The notes under the pieces were generated by a model. That model did not search any database. It saw only the letters and a program-made list of their open reading frames with translations, and had not been told where the DNA came from. From positions 124,001 to 188,000 of the forward strand of contig JAEWZH010000017.1 of assembly GCA_023395395.1 (NCBI GenBank): DNA of 64,000 nucleotides, read 5' to 3'. Position numbers and translations under genes: made by a program. Source of the stretch: Bacteroidota bacterium (lineage in GTDB: Bacteria > Bacteroidota > Bacteroidia > Bacteroidales > Porphyromonadaceae). Below are positions 34,092-43,321 of the stretch, one piece after another; within the stretch, counting starts at the first letter, position 1, and every line of letters starts with the position of its first letter.

Positions 34092-34964
34092 ATGAAAGCA
34101 TCAACAAAAATTTGCTTATTGGTTGCACTCCTTTTAGCTACCGCTTCAACCTCTTCCTATGCACAAGATTTGTCCAAAGTGCTTACCCTGAAGTCCGAAA
34201 AGATCGGAGACGCAACACTCGAGGTAGTGTATCGGTATACTATTTACGACCCTGTATTAGAAAAATCTCAAGAGGGTCATGATATCGTACAAGTAGGTGC
34301 AAAAATAGATTTATACTATGATTATGGGCACTATCAAGAACAACACCAGCTCTCCAAGCAAGACTGGAAGGTAACACAATTGGAGTGGAATCAGATGTAC
34401 GATGAATATGGTATTCAGTCAAGAGTCTATTGGCTGATAATAGACAAAGAGCAGGAGGTACTCACTGAGAAAGATTCTAGGGCAGGGACTTCGTGCTATT
34501 ACGAAGAAAAGATTCCGAGGATTGATTGGCGACTGATCCCGACTGAGACAAAGGAAATACTTGGACACAAGTGCACCAAGGCAATTGCTGACTTTAGAGG
34601 TCGTGAATGGCAAGTATGGTTTGCAAGCGATGTAGATAGGAGCGGTGGTCCGTGGAAACTAAGAGGACTTCCTGGGTTTATCCTCGCAGCCGAAACAGGT
34701 GATGGAGAGTATAAATATGAAGCCGTCACCATTAGGACCTCTAAAGGGATCCCTATGTATGTGGGAAAACTTAGCAAGAATACATTCAAAACCAATAGGC
34801 AACAATTCAATATCCAGATGGCTCGCGGGGCTTGGCAATTCTCTGAGACGATAGTGGCTCGGGGGTTACCGATGCCCTCTTCAGAAAGTAGCAGGGCAAG
34901 ATTATTTTATAACCCTAGGGAACTTGATTGGATAGATGAATACAATAAGCAATTCAAAAAGTAA
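34092..34964 (+). CDS. GLPGLI family protein
   Basis: A 290-residue exported protein starting at ATG 34092 with signal peptide MKASTKICLLVALLLATASTSSYAQ; the longer upstream reading is rejected because it hides the signal. The family hallmark is LRGLPGFILAAETGDGEYKY (about 195-215), following HKCTKAIADFRGREWQVWFA. GLPGLI proteins are Bacteroidetes-specific, of unknown function, and often sit beside TonB-dependent receptors, as here: the receptor gene begins 30 bp downstream and no other gene shares the operon. Confidence 0.88.
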   Translation: MKASTKICLLVALLLATASTSSYAQDLSKVLTLKSEKIGDATLEVVYRYTIYDPVLEKSQEGHDIVQVGAKIDLYYDYGHYQEQHQLSKQDWKVTQLEWNQMYDEYGIQSRVYWLIIDKEQEVLTEKDSRAGTSCYYEEKIPRIDWRLIPTETKEILGHKCTKAIADFRGREWQVWFASDVDRSGGPWKLRGLPGFILAAETGDGEYKYEAVTIRTSKGIPMYVGKLSKNTFKTNRQQFNIQMARGAWQFSETIVARGLPMPSSESSRARLFYNPRELDWIDEYNKQFKK

Positions 34965-34994
34965 TTAGCCCCCTATCCCCCCTATTTATCCCGG

Positions 34995-37622
34995 ATGAAA
35001 GCGCTATTTGTCTTTGTATTGTTCTTGTCAATCCCCCTATTCTCCTATGGACAAGTAAATGGAAGGATTTCGGACAAAAAAGGTGAGCCCATACAAGGTG
35101 CAGTCTTGACCCTTAGTCACGAAGTAGCCCCTGATTCGTTACTCTTAGTAGGCTACTCCATAAGTAAGGGCGATGGCTCGTTTAGGATCGACTACACAGC
35201 ACCCACCGAGACAGTCTCCAGACATAAGACTTTCTGGCTAGAGGCACGCCTTATGGGATTTCGCCCGCAAAAGAGAAGGGTACATCCGGGACAAGAAATA
35301 GCCATTACCTTTGAGGAGGACGTTATCCTCCTCAAGGAGGTAACTATCATGGGAGAGCCTGTAAGGAGATCCAACGACACGATTACTTATGTCGTAGATC
35401 TCCTGAAACGCCAAGACGACAAGACCCTTGAAGAAGTACTTAGGCGATTGCCTGGCGTATCTGTAGGACCTATGGGGGAAATATCTGTGGATGGTAAGCC
35501 TATCAATAAGTTCTATATTGAGGGCTTGGACATGCTGGGAAGTGATTATAACCTAGTCACCCAAAACGTACATCCCAAAGATATAGCGTCTGTCCAAATC
35601 CTCTCCGATCATCAGCCGATAAAACTACTGAAGGATATAGAGTTATCTGATGCTTCCGCCATCAATATCAAACTAAAAGAAAAAAGCAAGTTACGCCCTG
35701 TGGGCAGGGGATATTTAGCAGGGGGCTATGATCGTCGTCCGATTTATGATGCCCTCCTATTCACCTTGCTCGTTCGGCAAAGCCGTCAACACCTCGTTAC
35801 CCTAGAGAGCAATGCGATAGGGAGGCTCAATCCATCAAGGCAAAACATACAAGTACGAAGTAATACCCAATTTATAGCCAATAGCTTTATACCATCCGGA
35901 TTACTTGAGAGTCAGCCAGTAGGCACTCCAAGCATCCCGATGGCGCACTATCGGAACAATTACTCTGCGGGAGCGACAGCTCACACTATCTTCAAACTCT
36001 CCGATGACAGTCAACTATCGCCACAATTAAGCTACAGTTATGACACAGACAACCATACTATACAGCGCAAAACAATCACATCAGGATTGGGTGCCACCCC
36101 TATTACCATTGAAGAAGGAAGCCACCAAACCAATAGCACTCATACGCTCCAATCATCTATTGATTACGAACTCAACAAAGATAACGTCTATATCAATAAT
36201 ACTGCGATCGGTTTTGCCTCGTTAGGGCAATCTCGAATAGGATTAAAGGGAGGGAATATTTCAGAGCAAAGAAATAGCCTTAGGGAGTATCAGCTACTAA
36301 ATAGCTTCAGCTATATGCATCGTAGCACGCTCATTCAGCGCGTGGGGGCACTACTTTCTTGGCATCATGCTCCTACACACTACTTGACACTCACCGACAG
36401 ATCGCAAGGGACAACAAGGCAAATAGCGGAGGGAAGTCAGCTATTCGGAGGGCTTTCTTACAATATAGACAGGCAACTATTTGGATTTCTCGACAGCTCT
36501 CTTGGAGTAGTAGCTTCGGCAGAAAGCAATAATATAAGGACAGCAAACACTACGAGTACTCATCGAAATACCATAAGCTCTACCCACCTAAAAGTATCAA
36601 TAAACCCAGAGATTAAGTACCAAAAAGAGAGTTGGATGCTATCAGCCACCCTTCCACTAAGCATGCAGCTGCTCCACATGAGAGATCTAGAGGATTCTTC
36701 CTCTAAGTTCATAAAGCTATTCACACCCGAATACTCCCTATATGCTCGATTTACACCCAATGCATACTGGACCTTTACGCTACAAAACCGACATGGACAT
36801 AGCTTTGGCAATGCAGGAGACTACCTTTTACACCCCATACAACGGGATTTCAGAGAAATTGTAATTGCAGGAAGTGGATTATTCAGGCATAACCAAACTA
36901 ATAGTACTAGCTTCTCTACGAAGTTCAACGACCCTATCAATGGGTACTACATTATGAGCCTGACCAACTACATGAAGCACTGGTACAACTCCTCGAATAA
37001 TACAGACATAGGGCTACAACACTCTACGACAGAGGTAGTCACGCACCAAAGAGAAACTAATCGACTCAATCAATCACTACAGCTAGGGAAGGTGTTTTTC
37101 CAGATTAGGACTTCTCTCAGCCTAAATGTGGATTACACTTATATGGACAATCGAATCTACAGGACAGGCAAACCCATCGACATCAAAAACCACCTGATAA
37201 GTGCCAAAGCAAATATTTCAACCAGCCTATTCAGGGATGTATTGACCTCAGATATTGAAGCTGTTTACTTCCGACAGACATCAAACCAACAGATAAATAC
37301 TGGTTTAAGCAGCACCTCCTCAATAGACCTCTGGAAGCTCTCGGCTAAGGCCAGAGTATATTTCTCCAAGGTCTTCTCCATCTTCGGAGTATACCACGGA
37401 GTATGGGAAAAGGGTATCACTCAAGACAACTACAAGCCCTACCATCACAGCTCAATAGGTGCAGAGTACCAAGGTACTGGCTGGGAGCTAGAGCTACTCC
37501 TATCGAATCTTGCCAATCAAAGAGCGTATGTCGATGCGAGCTATAGTGGGCTGGATTATTACGAAACGAATACCCTACTGCGCCCACGACAGTTGCTCTT
37601 GCGGTGGACTTACCGTTACTAA
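34995..37622 (+). CDS. TonB-dependent receptor-like outer membrane protein, GLPGLI partner
   Basis: An 875-residue protein with signal peptide MKALFVFVLFLSIPLFSYGQ. A carboxypeptidase-regulatory-like domain (about 21-115) precedes a plug domain (about 120-230, DKTLEEVLRRLPGVSVGPMG, INKFYIEGLDMLG). A beta-barrel of some 640 residues ends LLRWTYRY with a terminal aromatic residue. This layout is usual for receptors encoded next to GLPGLI genes. Ligand unknown, perhaps a peptide or metal complex. The gene runs to 60 bp before typA and lies between the displaced typA fragment and the intact typA. Confidence 0.88.
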   Translation: MKALFVFVLFLSIPLFSYGQVNGRISDKKGEPIQGAVLTLSHEVAPDSLLLVGYSISKGDGSFRIDYTAPTETVSRHKTFWLEARLMGFRPQKRRVHPGQEIAITFEEDVILLKEVTIMGEPVRRSNDTITYVVDLLKRQDDKTLEEVLRRLPGVSVGPMGEISVDGKPINKFYIEGLDMLGSDYNLVTQNVHPKDIASVQILSDHQPIKLLKDIELSDASAINIKLKEKSKLRPVGRGYLAGGYDRRPIYDALLFTLLVRQSRQHLVTLESNAIGRLNPSRQNIQVRSNTQFIANSFIPSGLLESQPVGTPSIPMAHYRNNYSAGATAHTIFKLSDDSQLSPQLSYSYDTDNHTIQRKTITSGLGATPITIEEGSHQTNSTHTLQSSIDYELNKDNVYINNTAIGFASLGQSRIGLKGGNISEQRNSLREYQLLNSFSYMHRSTLIQRVGALLSWHHAPTHYLTLTDRSQGTTRQIAEGSQLFGGLSYNIDRQLFGFLDSSLGVVASAESNNIRTANTTSTHRNTISSTHLKVSINPEIKYQKESWMLSATLPLSMQLLHMRDLEDSSSKFIKLFTPEYSLYARFTPNAYWTFTLQNRHGHSFGNAGDYLLHPIQRDFREIVIAGSGLFRHNQTNSTSFSTKFNDPINGYYIMSLTNYMKHWYNSSNNTDIGLQHSTTEVVTHQRETNRLNQSLQLGKVFFQIRTSLSLNVDYTYMDNRIYRTGKPIDIKNHLISAKANISTSLFRDVLTSDIEAVYFRQTSNQQINTGLSSTSSIDLWKLSAKARVYFSKVFSIFGVYHGVWEKGITQDNYKPYHHSSIGAEYQGTGWELELLLSNLANQRAYVDASYSGLDYYETNTLLRPRQLLLRWTYRY

Positions 37623-37651
37623 CCCGTTCACCAATCACCATTCATTTTTGG

Positions 37652-37660
37652 TATCTTTGC
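37652..37660 (+). promoter_or_regulatory. -7 box of typA
   Basis: TATCTTTG followed by C, 27 bp before the typA ATG. The -33 region has no clean TTTG at the right distance. Confidence 0.5.
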
Positions 37661-37686
37661 ACACCAAAAGATAACAAAGAGATTAG

Positions 37687-39486
37687 ATGCAAAACATTAG
37701 GAATGTCGCCATCATAGCGCACGTAGACCACGGCAAGACTTCGCTCGTGGATCGTATGTTACAGGCCGGGAAGCTATTTAGAGAGGAGAGTGCTGAACTC
37801 ACACAGGTGCTGGACAATAATGACTTGGAGCGTGAGCGAGGTATCACTATCCTTTCTAAGAATGTCTCCATCCAGTATAAAGACTATAAGATAAATATCA
37901 TTGATACCCCGGGACACGCCGACTTTGGTGGCGAGGTGGAGCGTGTGCTCAATATGGCAGATGGATGCCTCCTCATCGTGGATGCTTTTGAGGGGCCAAT
38001 GCCACAGACCCGTTTTGTGCTTTCTAAGGCTATCGAGATGGGGCTAAAGCCAATAGTGGTCATCAATAAGGTAGATAAGGAGAATTGTCGCCCGGATGAG
38101 GTGCAGGAGATGGTTTTCGACCTCATGTACAACCTAGATGCCTCTGAGGATCAGCTGGATTTTCCGACTTTCTACGGCTCTGCTAAGCAAGGCTGGATGT
38201 CGGACGACTGGAGAAAACCTGGCGAAGATATCCATGCGCTACTCGATGCCATCATCGAATTTATCCCCGCTCCCCCTATGCTTGAAGGCGATAGTCAGAT
38301 GCTCATTACTTCGCTGGACTTCTCCAGCTATGTGGGTCGTATCGCTGTTGGTCGTGTGCATCGAGGTGCGCTCAGGGAGGGACAAAATATCGTGCTGATG
38401 AAGCGTGACGGGAAACAACAAACCTCCAAGATTAAGGAGCTCAACATATTTGAGGGACTGGGTCGTCGCAAGGTAGAGGAGGTGAAGTGCGGTGATATTT
38501 GTGCGGTGATTGGTCTGGAAAATTTTGAGATTGGCGAGACCATCTGTGATGTCAATAGCCCGGAAGCCCTTCCGACGATTGCTATCGATGAGCCTACTAT
38601 GAGCATGAAGTTTATGATCAACAACTCTCCCTTCTTTGGGAAAGAAGGGAAGTTTGTCACTTCACGCCATATCTACGACCGCCTACAGCGAGAGCTGGAC
38701 AAAAATCTCGCACTCCGTGTGGAGGAGACAGATAGTGCCGATAGTTGGATCGTCTATGGTCGAGGGGTATTGCACCTCTCTATCCTTATCGAGACGATGC
38801 GCCGTGAGGGCTACGAGCTACAGGTAGGACAACCACAGGTGATTATCAAGGAGATAGATGGGATGAAGTGCGAACCCATAGAGGAGCTTACGGTCAATCT
38901 CCCTGAGGAGTCTGCGAGTAAGATTATCGATCTCGTCACCCGTCGCAGGGGCGAAATGACGGAGATGGAACAGAAAAATGATCGCACCTTCCTCAAGTTC
39001 CGTATCCCCTCTCGAGGCATCATCGGGCTTAATAACCAAGTCCTTACCGCATCGAGCGGTGAGGCTATCATGGCGCACCGCTTCCTCGACTTCGAGCCAT
39101 GGAAAGGTGAAATAGAGAGTCGCAACAATGGTTCGATTATCGCACTCGAGAGTGGCACAGCGTACGCCTATGCCCTCAATAACCTGCAGAGCCGTGGCAG
39201 ATTCTTCATCGAACCCCAAGAGGAGGTCTATGCCGGGCAGGTAGTCGGAGAGAACACCCGAGACGAAGACCTCGGTGTGAATGTCTGCAAGTCTAAAAAG
39301 CTCACCAATATGCGTGCCTCAGGGTCTGACGACAAAGTACAGCTGGCGCCACCGGTCCGCTTCTCTCTCGAGGATGCCCTCGAATACATCAAGGAAGACG
39401 AACTGGTAGAGGTGACCCCCAAGTCTATGCGCATGCGCAAAATCATCCTAGACGAGACAGCCCGCAAGCGGGAAAATAGAAAGTAA
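37687..39486 (+). CDS. typA: Ribosome-associated GTPase TypA/BipA
   Basis: A complete 599-residue translational GTPase. The P-loop is AHVDHGKTSLVDRML (about 10-24), switch I has ERERGITI, G3 is DTPGHADF, G4 is NKVD, and EF-G-like domains and the BipA C-terminal domain follow to residue 599. It acts on the ribosome in cold shock, stress and 50S assembly. Codons 15-42 are duplicated in the damaged element at 33721-33801. Four bases separate it from the next gene. Confidence 0.97.
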   Translation: MQNIRNVAIIAHVDHGKTSLVDRMLQAGKLFREESAELTQVLDNNDLERERGITILSKNVSIQYKDYKINIIDTPGHADFGGEVERVLNMADGCLLIVDAFEGPMPQTRFVLSKAIEMGLKPIVVINKVDKENCRPDEVQEMVFDLMYNLDASEDQLDFPTFYGSAKQGWMSDDWRKPGEDIHALLDAIIEFIPAPPMLEGDSQMLITSLDFSSYVGRIAVGRVHRGALREGQNIVLMKRDGKQQTSKIKELNIFEGLGRRKVEEVKCGDICAVIGLENFEIGETICDVNSPEALPTIAIDEPTMSMKFMINNSPFFGKEGKFVTSRHIYDRLQRELDKNLALRVEETDSADSWIVYGRGVLHLSILIETMRREGYELQVGQPQVIIKEIDGMKCEPIEELTVNLPEESASKIIDLVTRRRGEMTEMEQKNDRTFLKFRIPSRGIIGLNNQVLTASSGEAIMAHRFLDFEPWKGEIESRNNGSIIALESGTAYAYALNNLQSRGRFFIEPQEEVYAGQVVGENTRDEDLGVNVCKSKKLTNMRASGSDDKVQLAPPVRFSLEDALEYIKEDELVEVTPKSMRMRKIILDETARKRENRK

Positions 39487-39489
39487 TAT

Positions 39490-41238
39490 ATGGTGCTGGT
39501 AGCCATAGTCACGTACAATGGGCTGGAGTGGATCGATCGTCTGCTCCAGCCCTTTGTGCTGGATCGAGAGGGACTGGAGATTGTCGTAGTAGACAATGCC
39601 TCTACCGATGGTACTCCCGAGACTATCAGCAAGCACTACCCTTTTGTACGGGTCATCAGGAGGCGCACCAATCTCGGCTTTGGAGCTGCCAATAACCTAC
39701 TCATAGACGAAGCCATAGCCAAGGAATACCGTGGTATCTACCTCCTCAATCAGGATGCCTCCATAGAGGCAACTGCAATACGAGAGCTTGCTGACTACGC
39801 CGAATACAAGAAAGAGATTGGCATACTCTCGCCCAAGCACCTCGATGATTCCGGAGCGATAGAGCAGGGATTTGCTCATTATCTCCCGGCGACTGAGACT
39901 GAGGGCTTCACCCAGGTTCCATTTATCAATGCGGCACACTGGTACCTCCCTTATCGAACCTTACTGAGTACCGGAGGCTTCTCTCCCCTCTTTTATCACT
40001 ACGGGGAGGATCTGGACTTTACACATCGGGTACTTTCGGTAGGGCTGCAAGTAGGCTATCTCCCTCATGTCACCGCCTACCACTTTCGTAAAATTGACAA
40101 ATCAAGTCATGAAAAAGAGCTTTGGCTCAAGCAATCATACCACCTGGCTCAGTTGGTCAATCCCTTACTTCCTCGCGGGGAAAGGATTTTCCGAGGTATG
40201 ATCGCACCTCTTGGCGAAAGCATTACTCGCCCTGAACTATTCCCTATGGTTCGTACACTTTATGCCCGGAGAGGGACGGTGAAGCTGTGGAACATCCGTC
40301 CTCCTTTCGACCTTGAAGGGCTAAAGAGAGCTGTGATGAGACATGAGTTTTCCCCGGTACTGCTTTTCGTATATAACCGACCTGATCACACCAAGAGGAT
40401 TCTAGAGCAGATACTCGCACAGCCGGAGGCAGAGCAAACTCCCATATACATCTATAGCGATGGGGCAAAGAGCTCTGCCGACATTGCCAATGTGGAGGCA
40501 GTAAGAGCGATATGCCGAAACTACGAGGGCATAACAATCGTAGAGCAACCTACCAATGTAGGGCTTGCCCAAAATGTGATCGAGGGGGTATCGGCACTTC
40601 TTCGGAAATACGATAGAGTGATTGTGCTGGAGGACGACCTCTACCTCTCGCCCTACTTCCTCCGTTGGATGAATGATGCCCTCGAGCGGTATGCCGAGAG
40701 TGAAGACATTGCACACCTGCATGCCGGCACCTTTTACACCCATCCCGATTTACAGCACAATCACCCCCTACGCTATGTAGGCAGCTGGGGCTGGGCTACG
40801 TGGCGAGATCGCTGGGAACAGTACTGGGAGCCAGATGGGACAAAGCTCCTCCTCGAGCTGGAGGCACGAGCGGAGGAACAACGATATTTCGACTACCTCG
40901 GCTTCATGAAGTTTACCCGAATGCTTCGTCAGCAGACCGAGGGCAAAAACAACTCTTGGGCTGTCCGCTGGCACGCCTCCCTATTTCTCCGAGGCAAGCT
41001 CTCCATCAACAGCAATCCGCCCCTTGCTGCCAATGGTGGCTTTGACGGCAGCGGCACCCACTCAGGTGGCGGTGGCAGGTATTGGACACCGGTAAGTCCA
41101 TTTCCGCTCTATGCCGGGGATGATATTCCTACTACCGAGAGCCAAGAGGCTCGTAATATCCTTCGACGCTACTATATGCTTACCAATAACAAGGTGATGA
41201 AGGGGTGGTACAAACTCAAGGAACTGCTCGGCAGATGA
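39490..41238 (+). CDS. Two-domain glycosyltransferase (GT2 fused to a second GT)
   Basis: A 582-residue protein with two catalytic units. Residues 1-250 form a GT2 rhamnosyltransferase-like domain: AIVTYNGLEWIDRLL, VVVDNASTDGT, LLNQDAS and the FYHYGEDLDFTHRV acceptor loop. Residues about 285-480 form another GT-A fold: VLLFVYNRPDHTKRIL, IYIYSDGAK, VIVLEDDLYLSPYFL with an EDD metal site, and GSWGWATWRDRW. The tail is basic. No membrane segment is seen, so it likely works at the inner face of the membrane on LPS, capsule or glycoprotein sugars. It overlaps trmN6 by 4 bp; it is not in a polysaccharide cluster. Confidence 0.87.
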   Translation: MVLVAIVTYNGLEWIDRLLQPFVLDREGLEIVVVDNASTDGTPETISKHYPFVRVIRRRTNLGFGAANNLLIDEAIAKEYRGIYLLNQDASIEATAIRELADYAEYKKEIGILSPKHLDDSGAIEQGFAHYLPATETEGFTQVPFINAAHWYLPYRTLLSTGGFSPLFYHYGEDLDFTHRVLSVGLQVGYLPHVTAYHFRKIDKSSHEKELWLKQSYHLAQLVNPLLPRGERIFRGMIAPLGESITRPELFPMVRTLYARRGTVKLWNIRPPFDLEGLKRAVMRHEFSPVLLFVYNRPDHTKRILEQILAQPEAEQTPIYIYSDGAKSSADIANVEAVRAICRNYEGITIVEQPTNVGLAQNVIEGVSALLRKYDRVIVLEDDLYLSPYFLRWMNDALERYAESEDIAHLHAGTFYTHPDLQHNHPLRYVGSWGWATWRDRWEQYWEPDGTKLLLELEARAEEQRYFDYLGFMKFTRMLRQQTEGKNNSWAVRWHASLFLRGKLSINSNPPLAANGGFDGSGTHSGGGGRYWTPVSPFPLYAGDDIPTTESQEARNILRRYYMLTNNKVMKGWYKLKELLGR

Positions 41239-41939
41239 GTCTATTCAAGCTAAAACAATTCGATATCCGACAAGACCAATCGGCTCTCAAGGTAGGTACC
41301 GATGGTATGCTCCTCGGGGCTTGGGTCGCTGATAGGTTTCGGGAGGCACCCCCTCGCCGTATCTTAGATGTAGGTACCGGGACTGGTATCATCGCCCTGA
41401 TGCTGGCGCAAGAGCTGACGGCATCGGAGGTCGTCGGCATCGAGATAGACCATCTCTCCGCCGAAGAGGCTCGATACAATGCCGAGCACTCCCTCTTTGC
41501 CGGTAGAGTCGAAATCATCGAGGGCGACTTCTGCGGGTATTCTTCCCCCAAGCCCATCGATCTCATCGTCAGCAACCCACCCTACTTCACCCCGACACAC
41601 CACAATAGCAACCGACGTGAGACGATTGCCAAGCACTCGGTGGCGCTTTCACCCGAGAGCTTCTTTGGCAGTTGCCAAGCCCCTGCCGTAGTCGTCATCG
41701 TGGCACGGTCGGTGGCTGCTGCTTATATCCACGCTGCACAGGAGCATGGCTTACTCCTCGCAGAGCAAGCAGCCATCGTCACCAAGCAAGGCAAGGCGCC
41801 CCGGAGGTATATCCTACTCTTTCGGCGGTCTCTCACGGAGCGTCGAGAGAGCCGTCTCACGATTCTTCAGGGTGATGGTCGGCATGATTATACCGAGGAG
41901 TATAGCCGACTCCTACGCCCATTTCTGACAATTTTGTAA
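41235..41939 (+). CDS. trmN6: tRNA1(Val) (adenine-N6)-methyltransferase TrmN6
   Basis: A 234-residue N6-adenine methyltransferase starting at MSLFKLKQFDIRQDQSALKV (ATG 41235 overlaps the previous stop by 4 bp). The SAM motif is LDVGTGTGIIALMLAQEL and the catalytic motif is VSNPPYF, the NPPY of N6-adenine enzymes. It modifies A37 of tRNA(Val). Family and length agree; the exact tRNA target is by homology. Confidence 0.93.
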   Translation: MSLFKLKQFDIRQDQSALKVGTDGMLLGAWVADRFREAPPRRILDVGTGTGIIALMLAQELTASEVVGIEIDHLSAEEARYNAEHSLFAGRVEIIEGDFCGYSSPKPIDLIVSNPPYFTPTHHNSNRRETIAKHSVALSPESFFGSCQAPAVVVIVARSVAAAYIHAAQEHGLLLAEQAAIVTKQGKAPRRYILLFRRSLTERRESRLTILQGDGRHDYTEEYSRLLRPFLTIL

Positions 41940-41949
41940 GTTTGTACTC

Positions 41950-43176
41950 ATGAGAGATTTTATAAAGACAGATGTCGCTACCGACCGCGCATACCTCGTT
42001 GGTCTTATCACGCCTGATACCAACGAACAGGAGGTCAATGAATACCTCGATGAGCTGGCGTTCCTGGCGCATACAGCACAGATACAAGCCGTGGGGAGCT
42101 TTACCCAGAGGCTCGACCATCCCAATGTCTCTACCTTTGTAGGGAGCGGTAAGCTCAAAGAGATTGGCGAGAAAATCGAAAAAGACGACATCGGCACCGT
42201 CATATTTGACGATGAACTCTCGCCTAATCAGCTACGTAATATAGAGAAAGAGCTCAAGGTGAGAATACTGGATCGCACTTCGCTGATTCTGGACATATTT
42301 GCCTCTCGTGCCCGCACCGCTCACGCCAAAACTCAGGTGGAGCTGGCGCAGTACAATTATCTCCTGCCTCGTCTCACTCGACTTTGGAGCCACTTGGATA
42401 GGCAGCGTGGAGGCGGACTGATGCGTGGACCGGGAGAGACCCAGCTCGAGACCGACCGCCGCATCGTCCTAGACAAGATTGCCAAGCTCAAAGAGGAACT
42501 CAAAAGCATCGCAAAGCAAAAGGAAGTGCAGCGCAAAAATCGCGGCAAGATGGTACGTGTCGCCCTCGTGGGCTACACCAATGTAGGCAAAAGTACCCTC
42601 CTCAATCTACTAGCCAAGAGCGATGTATTTGCTGAGAATAAACTCTTTGCCACCCTAGATACCACGGTGCGCAAGGTGGTGGTCGAGAATCTCCCTTTCC
42701 TACTCTCTGATACTGTCGGATTTATCCGCAAGCTCCCTACCGAATTGATAGAGTCTTTCAAGTCTACCCTCGACGAGGTGAAGGAGTCAGACCTGCTGGT
42801 GCATGTGGTGGATATTTCTCATCACAATTTTGAGGATCAAATCCGTATCGTGGATCAGACCCTCAGTGAAATCTTAGGGGACGAAAGGAAGCCCCGCATC
42901 CTAGTGTTTAACAAGGTAGATGCCTTTACCTTTGAGGAGAAGGAGGAAGATGATCTCACGCCACGCACCAGGGAAAACATCTCCCTGGAAGAATTGAAGC
43001 AAACTTGGATGGCGAAGCAAAACGACCTCGATGTCGCCTTTATCTCGGCTCGCACAGGGCATGGTATCGAGGAGCTCAAGCAACTCCTCTACCAGCGTGT
43101 ACGCGAGATACATGTCACCCGATTTCCCTACAACGACTTCCTCTATCAACTCTACGAAGAGGAGAGCGATCAATGA
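41950..43176 (+). CDS. hflX: GTPase HflX
   Basis: A 408-residue HflX. The N-terminal nucleotide-binding-like domain (about 1-110) precedes the coiled linker with GGGLMRGPGETQLETDRR. The GTPase domain has GYTNVGKSTLLNLL (about 205), DTVGFIRKLP (G3) and FNKVD (G4). It splits stalled 70S ribosomes after stress. It starts 10 bp after trmN6 and ends before a terminator, closing the typA-GT-trmN6-hflX run. Confidence 0.96.
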   Translation: MRDFIKTDVATDRAYLVGLITPDTNEQEVNEYLDELAFLAHTAQIQAVGSFTQRLDHPNVSTFVGSGKLKEIGEKIEKDDIGTVIFDDELSPNQLRNIEKELKVRILDRTSLILDIFASRARTAHAKTQVELAQYNYLLPRLTRLWSHLDRQRGGGLMRGPGETQLETDRRIVLDKIAKLKEELKSIAKQKEVQRKNRGKMVRVALVGYTNVGKSTLLNLLAKSDVFAENKLFATLDTTVRKVVVENLPFLLSDTVGFIRKLPTELIESFKSTLDEVKESDLLVHVVDISHHNFEDQIRIVDQTLSEILGDERKPRILVFNKVDAFTFEEKEEDDLTPRTRENISLEELKQTWMAKQNDLDVAFISARTGHGIEELKQLLYQRVREIHVTRFPYNDFLYQLYEEESDQ

Positions 43177-43198
43177 CAATCAGACAATATAAATAACA

Positions 43199-43238
43199 AG
43201 AGCTGGGGCGATTTGGCTATCACCTCAGCTCTTTTTTA
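43199..43238 (+). terminator. Terminator after hflX
   Basis: AGAGCTGGGGCGAT pairs with ATCACCTCAGCTCT through two G-U pairs, 6-nt loop, then TTTTTT. Confidence 0.85.
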
Positions 43239-43321
43239 TTTCAATAGATTTCAAATTTGTAGAATTTCTGTATCTTTAGCAGACATAAACTAAGTAAATA
43301 TATTTATCGAAAGGGAATAAT

